A DNA stretch of 10,501 bases, from contig JAUNRP010000056.1 in the NCBI GenBank assembly GCA_030544165.1, forward strand, positions 1 through 10,501, written 5' to 3'. Numbering within the stretch: the stretch's first letter is position 1; each line of letters starts with the position of its first letter. The notes beneath the pieces were generated by a model that was not told the DNA's origin, ran no database searches, and worked only from the letters and a program-made list of their open reading frames with translations. This stretch comes from a bacterium (lineage in GTDB: Bacteria > Actinomycetota > Actinomycetes > Actinomycetales > Actinomycetaceae). The translations under genes and the position numbers were made by a program. Positions 6,671 to 10,501 of this stretch are shown here, piece by piece.

Positions 6671-7698
6671 GCGACGCGAAGCGAGCAGAACTCGTCACCC
6701 TCGGCCGGAACCTCCTCGCGGACCACCTCGTGGTGCGCACCTGGGGCAATTTCTCCGTACGCACGGAGGGGGAGACGTTCCTCATCACGCCCTCGGGCAG
6801 GCGCTACGAGACCATGACCGAGGATGACCTCGCCGTCGTCGAGAATGGGAAGGGAACGGGCCGGTACAAGCCGTCCTCCGAGCACCCCATGCACGCGCTC
6901 GTGTACGGGGCGTTCCCCGAGGCCGGGTGCGTGCTGCACACCCACCAGCCCTACGCCTCCGCCCTCTCGCTGGAGGCCGAGGATATCCCGCTGGATGCGG
7001 AGGACGCGGAGGCGCTCGGTCAGGACACGCTCCCGCTCGCGCCCTACGGCCTGCCCTCCACCTCCAAGCTGCACCGCAATGTGGAGCAGACGCTCGAGAA
7101 GACCCGCGCGCAGGTGATTCTCCTCCGGGCCCACGGGGCGCTGATCTGGGCGAACGGCCCCGCGGAGGCCCGCGAGCTCGGCAATGCACTGGAGCGTGTG
7201 GCGCAGAAGCTGTACCGCGAGCGCGTGGGCACATTTGGTGAGGAGGGCCGGCCGCTCGCCTCCTCGGAGCGCACCGCGAGCGGCGCCCGTTTCTTCATCG
7301 GCCCGGATGAGGTCACCCCGGACGAGGCCACCCGCGCGAACCACCTGCGCATCTACGCGAAGCGGCCGGACGTGGGCACCATCATCACGAACCTGGATTC
7401 GGAGGTGCAGGCGTTCTTTGGCCGCAGACTGCTGCCGTACCTGGACGATTTCGCCCAGCTCGTGGGCCGCAAGGCCGATTCCTCGCTCGGCAGCAACGTG
7501 GTGCTCACCCAGTCCGCCGCCTACTGCCTGGGCGCGGACCTGGAGACGGCCACCAACGTGGAGCTCGTGCTGGAGAAGAACGCGCGCGCGGCCCGGATCG
7601 GCGAGTTCGCGGGCACCGCGCCCATCGCCGCCTGGGAGTGCGTGCTCATGAACCAGATCTACCAGCGCAAGTACTCCAAGCAGGCAACGGTCGCGTGA
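6667..7698 (+). CDS. Class II aldolase/adducin-family protein with a second degenerate copy of the domain
   Basis: The protein has 343 residues against about 210-230 for fuculose- or rhamnulose-phosphate aldolases. Residues 1-190 are a full aldolase domain: GNFSVR (27-32), Glu72 in SSEHPMH as the expected catalytic acid/base, metal ligands His91 and His93 in HTHQPYA, and His156 in LLRAHGALIWA. Such enzymes split a ketose 1-phosphate into dihydroxyacetone phosphate and an aldehyde with Zn2+. Residues 222-312 look like a second copy: IYAKRPDVGTIITNLDSEVQ resembles VYGAFPEAGCVLHTHQPYAS, and NVVLTQSAAYCLGA resembles QVILLRAHGALIWA, but the three histidines are replaced (Thr241, Leu243, Ala284). 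GTG at 6667 overlaps the previous stop as GTGA, with AGGTGG upstream, so the two genes are translated together. The split of a sugar phosphate made by the FGGY kinase is the likely role. Confidence 0.85.
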   Translation: MSDAKRAELVTLGRNLLADHLVVRTWGNFSVRTEGETFLITPSGRRYETMTEDDLAVVENGKGTGRYKPSSEHPMHALVYGAFPEAGCVLHTHQPYASALSLEAEDIPLDAEDAEALGQDTLPLAPYGLPSTSKLHRNVEQTLEKTRAQVILLRAHGALIWANGPAEARELGNALERVAQKLYRERVGTFGEEGRPLASSERTASGARFFIGPDEVTPDEATRANHLRIYAKRPDVGTIITNLDSEVQAFFGRRLLPYLDDFAQLVGRKADSSLGSNVVLTQSAAYCLGADLETATNVELVLEKNARAARIGEFAGTAPIAAWECVLMNQIYQRKYSKQATVA

Positions 7699-7715
7699 GG
7701 TGCGCCCGGCGCGCC
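7699..7715 (+). terminator. GC hairpin after the aldolase stop
   Basis: GGTGCGC (7699-7705) pairs with GCGCGCC (7709-7715) around a CCG loop, with one G-U pair, starting at the first base after the stop codon. There is no T-tract, so it may be an attenuator or just protect the mRNA end. Confidence 0.3.
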
Positions 7716-7752
7716 ACACTGGGATCGTGAACGGCTTGCACCTGCCCGACCT

Positions 7753-7839
7753 GTCCAAAATCAAGCGCCAGATTCTTGGGCCCGTTGGGATTCCAACGCC
7801 ATTCCAACAAACCGAAAAATCTAGCGCTGGATTTTGGAC
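7753..7839. repeat. 87-bp inverted-repeat element with nested hairpin
   Basis: The arms 7753-7774 and 7818-7839 are 22 bases each and complementary at 20 positions; outer ends are GTCCAAAATC and GATTTTGGAC. Between them CGTTGG (7783-7788) and CCAACG (7793-7798) form a perfect 6-bp hairpin with loop GATT. ATTCCAAC also occurs twice (7790-7797 and 7801-7808). The element is about half A+T in a strongly GC-rich setting. The right arm ends at the base before the ATG of the next gene. I see no target-site duplication. Confidence 0.85.
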
Positions 7840-9837
7840 ATGAGCTCCGCACGACCGCCCGCCCCGGACCCGGGGATGGCCGTCAAGATGGCCCCGCCCG
7901 GCATCCCGGACCTCGCGGCGGCGCGCCGGGGCGAGCCGGTGGACGCGGGGCCGGTCCGGGAGTTGATCGCGTTCGTGGACGCCCGGCACGACTGCTCCGA
8001 TTTCCGCGCCGCCAGCCTCGTGGCGCTGCTGTACTGCCCGCCGGGGGCGCTGACCGAGGAGCTGCGGGAGGAGATCCGGCGGTGCCTGCTCGGCTTCGCG
8101 TACCGGATGGACGAGCCCGGCACGGACGCCATGTGCATGTTCTCCGAGAACCACCAGGTGCTGTTCGCGGCGCTCGAGTACCTGGTGGGCCAGGCGTTCC
8201 CGCGGGAACGTTTTTCGGGCGGAGGCACGGGGGAGGAGCGGAGGGATTCAGGGCGTGAGCGGCTGATCCGCTGGCTGGAGGACCGCTTCCGGTTCGGGTA
8301 TTCGGAGTGGAACTCCTCCACCTACTACGAGGAGGATGCGGCCCCGCTCGCGCTGCTCGTGGACCATGCGGAGGATCTGGATCTCGCCGCACGGGCGGCC
8401 GTGGCGTTGGACCTGCTGTTCCTGGATCTGGCGCTGTACTCGTTCCGGGGGCGGGCTCTCGGGCCCGCGGGGCGGGCGTACGAGCTGCAGAAGAAGTGGC
8501 CCGAACAGGCAGACGTGGATGGGCTCATGGCCTGGGCGTTCCCGGAAGCTCGGGCCACCGAGCCGGAGCCCTTTGCGCGGGGAATCACCGCCGCCGCCGC
8601 GGCAGATTCCACCGCCCCAGCCGGGGCCGAGCGGCACAACCCCGCGCTCGTGGGCCGCCTCTCGGACATCGTCACCACCTCCACCTACCGCGTCCCGGCC
8701 GCCATCGCAGCGATCGCCACGGACACCACCGGCAGGCACCTCCGTACAGCCTCCGGACTGGACCCGGCGGAGGTGGCCGCGCACTATCCCAACCCGCACG
8801 ATCCCCACACCGCGGGCCTCCAACTCTGGGCCATGGAGTCCTTCACGCTCCCGGAATCCATTGATCTCACCGCGAAGATGCTCACCGAGTGGCGCATGGA
8901 GAACAACGCGTTCCTCGGCCCGCTGGCCCCGTTCGCCAAGCTCCGCGGCACCCGCTCCCTGCCCACCCTTGTTCGGGCACTCAACCCCGCCACCGCCGGC
9001 ACGGCGCTGCGCCGCGCCAACATCACCACCTACCGGAGCCCCTCCGGAACCGCTCAGCTCTCGTCAGTCCAGGGCTACGATCCGGGCGGCTTCGGCGATC
9101 AGCAGCACCTGTGGACGCTCGCCCTTCCCGGTGATGTGGCGGTGTTCGCCACCCATCCGGGTGCCCCCATGTTCGATGATCCCCAGCGCAACTTCTCCCC
9201 CTCCGAGTGGGTGGGCAACGGCATCAACCCGGCGCTCGGCCAGGACGGCCCCGTGCTCCTGGCCCGTTACAACACCCGCGCCCGCCCCGGCTACCTCGAG
9301 CGCAGTCCGCGCGCCCGCCACTCCCACCTGTTCGTGCCCACTGATCGCCTCGATGCCATCGAACGGATCCCCCTCAGCCACGGATCCGAACTCCTGGCGC
9401 TCGCCTCCGGGGGAGGGTTCGCCGCGATCCTCACCACCGGCCCGCTCGAGGAGCGCCCCCTCGAGGGCGGCGGCACCGCGTTCACCCAGCGCGGCACCGT
9501 CACCGATTGGGCGGTGGTCCTCGCCCCCGGCCACACCGCCACCATCGCGGACCTCGCCAACTGGGCGCGCGGCTTCCGGCTGGTCCCGGACGGGCCCACG
9601 CTCCGCCTCATCGGTCCGCGTCCAGACGCCACCGACTCCGAAGGCATCGCGAGCGTGTGGGAGCTCCGCTCCGGCGGCCGCCTTCTCCGTGACGGCGAGC
9701 CGATCCCGAACCAGCACCCCCGCTTCGACACCCCCTGGGTCCGCGCCCGCCGCTTCCCAGACGAACTGACCATCACCGCCGGCGGCCACCGGCTGCACTT
9801 GACGCCGGACGGCACCCGCGAGGAGGACGAGAGATGA
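7840..9837 (+). CDS. Putative toroid-fold polysaccharide lyase-like protein
   Basis: The protein has 665 residues from ATG 7840 (a TTG at 7834 would add two). I cannot place it in a named family. Residues 35-240 are helical, with conserved-looking polar clusters typical of (alpha/alpha)6-toroid lyases and glycosidases: SENHQVLFAALEYLVGQ (102-118) and FGYSEWNSSTYYEED (152-166). These hold the Asn, His and Tyr residues that such lyases use, but which are catalytic is a guess. A large beta-rich C-terminal half follows, as in heparinase- and hyaluronate-lyase-like proteins. No signal peptide is visible, so it would act in the cytoplasm. No clear ribosome-binding site precedes ATG 7840, and ATGs at 7876 and 7888 are alternatives. 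It overlaps the GH88/105-type gene as ATGA, which supports a role in degrading uronate-containing glycans. Confidence 0.7.
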   Translation: MSSARPPAPDPGMAVKMAPPGIPDLAAARRGEPVDAGPVRELIAFVDARHDCSDFRAASLVALLYCPPGALTEELREEIRRCLLGFAYRMDEPGTDAMCMFSENHQVLFAALEYLVGQAFPRERFSGGGTGEERRDSGRERLIRWLEDRFRFGYSEWNSSTYYEEDAAPLALLVDHAEDLDLAARAAVALDLLFLDLALYSFRGRALGPAGRAYELQKKWPEQADVDGLMAWAFPEARATEPEPFARGITAAAAADSTAPAGAERHNPALVGRLSDIVTTSTYRVPAAIAAIATDTTGRHLRTASGLDPAEVAAHYPNPHDPHTAGLQLWAMESFTLPESIDLTAKMLTEWRMENNAFLGPLAPFAKLRGTRSLPTLVRALNPATAGTALRRANITTYRSPSGTAQLSSVQGYDPGGFGDQQHLWTLALPGDVAVFATHPGAPMFDDPQRNFSPSEWVGNGINPALGQDGPVLLARYNTRARPGYLERSPRARHSHLFVPTDRLDAIERIPLSHGSELLALASGGGFAAILTTGPLEERPLEGGGTAFTQRGTVTDWAVVLAPGHTATIADLANWARGFRLVPDGPTLRLIGPRPDATDSEGIASVWELRSGGRLLRDGEPIPNQHPRFDTPWVRARRFPDELTITAGGHRLHLTPDGTREEDER

Positions 9838-10501
9838 CCCCAACGCCACTGGAGAAGGTGACGGCACTGGCGGACGCCGTCGTCGGGAGGCAGCTAGAGC
9901 AGCCCGTTGCCAAGTGGATGTGGGGGCCGGCGCTGCAGGGGTGGGCGTTCGCGTTGCTGCAGGAGCGGGTGGGGGAGCGGCGGTACGAGGCGTGGATCGA
10001 GCGGTTCTGCGGGCACTACCTGCGGGAGCGGCCGGCGGTGCACTCCTCGGATACGGTGGCGCCGGCGCTGGTCACGTACGAGTTGGAGCGGCAGGGGGAC
10101 GCGCGGTTCGCGCCGCTGACCGAGGCGGCGGTGGGGTACCTGCGGGCGCTGCCGAGGCTCGAGCACGGGGCGGCGGACCACCTCGGGACCAGCGGGTATG
10201 CGCGATGGTACCCGGATTCGGCGTGGATTGATTCGATTATGATGCTGGGCGTGCTGGCGTCCCGGTGGGGGGCGGATCACGGGGATCGGGAGGTGCTGGG
10301 GCGGGCCGCGGCGATGCCGGGGGCGTACGCGCGGCTGCTGAAGGACCAGGGCAGTGGACTGTGGGCGCACTCGTGGTGGTTCCCGGGGCCGTTCGGTTCG
10401 CGCGATTCCGGGGGCCGGCGGTTCCCGCGCGGGGTGGCGTGGGCGCGGGGGAACGCGTGGGTGGTGGCGGCCTTGCCGCTCGTGTGGGAATCCCTGGGTG
10501 G
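9834..10501 (+). CDS. GH88/GH105-type unsaturated glycuronyl hydrolase, N-terminal part (runs off right edge)
   Basis: The ATG overlaps the previous stop as ATGA, and the frame stays open for 222 codons to the window end, about 60% of a typical 350-390-residue enzyme. Family members remove the 4,5-unsaturated uronic acid that lyases leave at the non-reducing end of oligosaccharides. Visible landmarks are WMWGPALQGWAF (28-39), Asp73 in SSDTVAP (matching the DDT-type Asp of YteR), Asp133 in YPDSAWIDSIMM (126-137; the position of the catalytic Asp143 of YteR), His179 in LWAHSWW and the signature VAWARGNAWVVAALP (201-215). No signal peptide is seen, so it is cytoplasmic and needs imported oligosaccharides. 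GH88 and GH105 cannot be told apart by eye. Pairing with the lyase-like gene fits a lyase-then-hydrolase route. Confidence 0.82.
   Translation, partial: MTPTPLEKVTALADAVVGRQLEQPVAKWMWGPALQGWAFALLQERVGERRYEAWIERFCGHYLRERPAVHSSDTVAPALVTYELERQGDARFAPLTEAAVGYLRALPRLEHGAADHLGTSGYARWYPDSAWIDSIMMLGVLASRWGADHGDREVLGRAAAMPGAYARLLKDQGSGLWAHSWWFPGPFGSRDSGGRRFPRGVAWARGNAWVVAALPLVWESLG

Noticed and set aside
6598..8154. 518-codon open frame on minus opposite the aldolase gene
   Set aside because: It crosses the inverted-repeat element and two real genes, and its composition is that of an antisense shadow.
8336..9769. 477-codon plus-strand frame inside the lyase-like gene
   Set aside because: The translation is mostly Ser, Pro, Arg and Ala, as expected from an out-of-frame read of a GC-rich gene.

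Overview
The window is high-GC DNA with GC-rich third codon positions, GTG as well as ATG starts, four-base gene overlaps and an alanine/proline-rich exported protein. This points to an actinomycete (Actinomycetota); I cannot name the genus. Almost all of it reads as an accessory carbohydrate-catabolism locus.

Layout. 1-652 (minus) is the N-terminal part of an exported protein with a signal peptide and a long Ala/Pro tail, running off the left edge. 653-1127 has no gene: it holds the long leader and a candidate promoter of that protein, with three tandem hairpin repeats. 1128-2645 (plus) is a GPH-family (MelB-like) sugar:cation symporter followed by a good intrinsic terminator. 2646-2819 lies between convergent genes and holds a nested dyad, a perfect four-tract G-quadruplex motif and a GC palindrome. 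2820-5059 (minus) is a two-gene unit, a TetR-family regulator and an FGGY sugar kinase, with ATGA overlap. 5060-5212 is a divergent control region with a dyad next to the regulator gene and three exact-length 19-bp tandem repeats that end at the start codon of the next gene. 5213-7698 (plus) is a class-III (glutamate-1-semialdehyde aminomutase-like) PLP enzyme overlapping a class II aldolase-family protein that carries a second, degenerate copy of its own fold. 7699-7839 holds a GC hairpin and an 87-bp inverted-repeat element that abuts the next start codon. 7840-10501 (plus) is a putative toroid-fold polysaccharide lyase-like protein overlapping a GH88/GH105-type unsaturated glycuronyl hydrolase cut by the right edge.

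How the genes may work together (inference). The lyase-like protein and the GH88/105 enzyme would produce free unsaturated uronate and sugar from an acidic polysaccharide or oligosaccharide. The GPH symporter would bring in a glycoside, pentose or hexuronide. The FGGY kinase would phosphorylate a keto-sugar and the aldolase would split the phosphate ester. The PLP enzyme suggests that an amino group is moved or removed, so the substrate may be an amino- or aminodeoxy-sugar. The kinase/PLP enzyme/double-aldolase combination under a divergent TetR regulator is not a pathway I can assign to a named route, and it is the most interesting part of the window.
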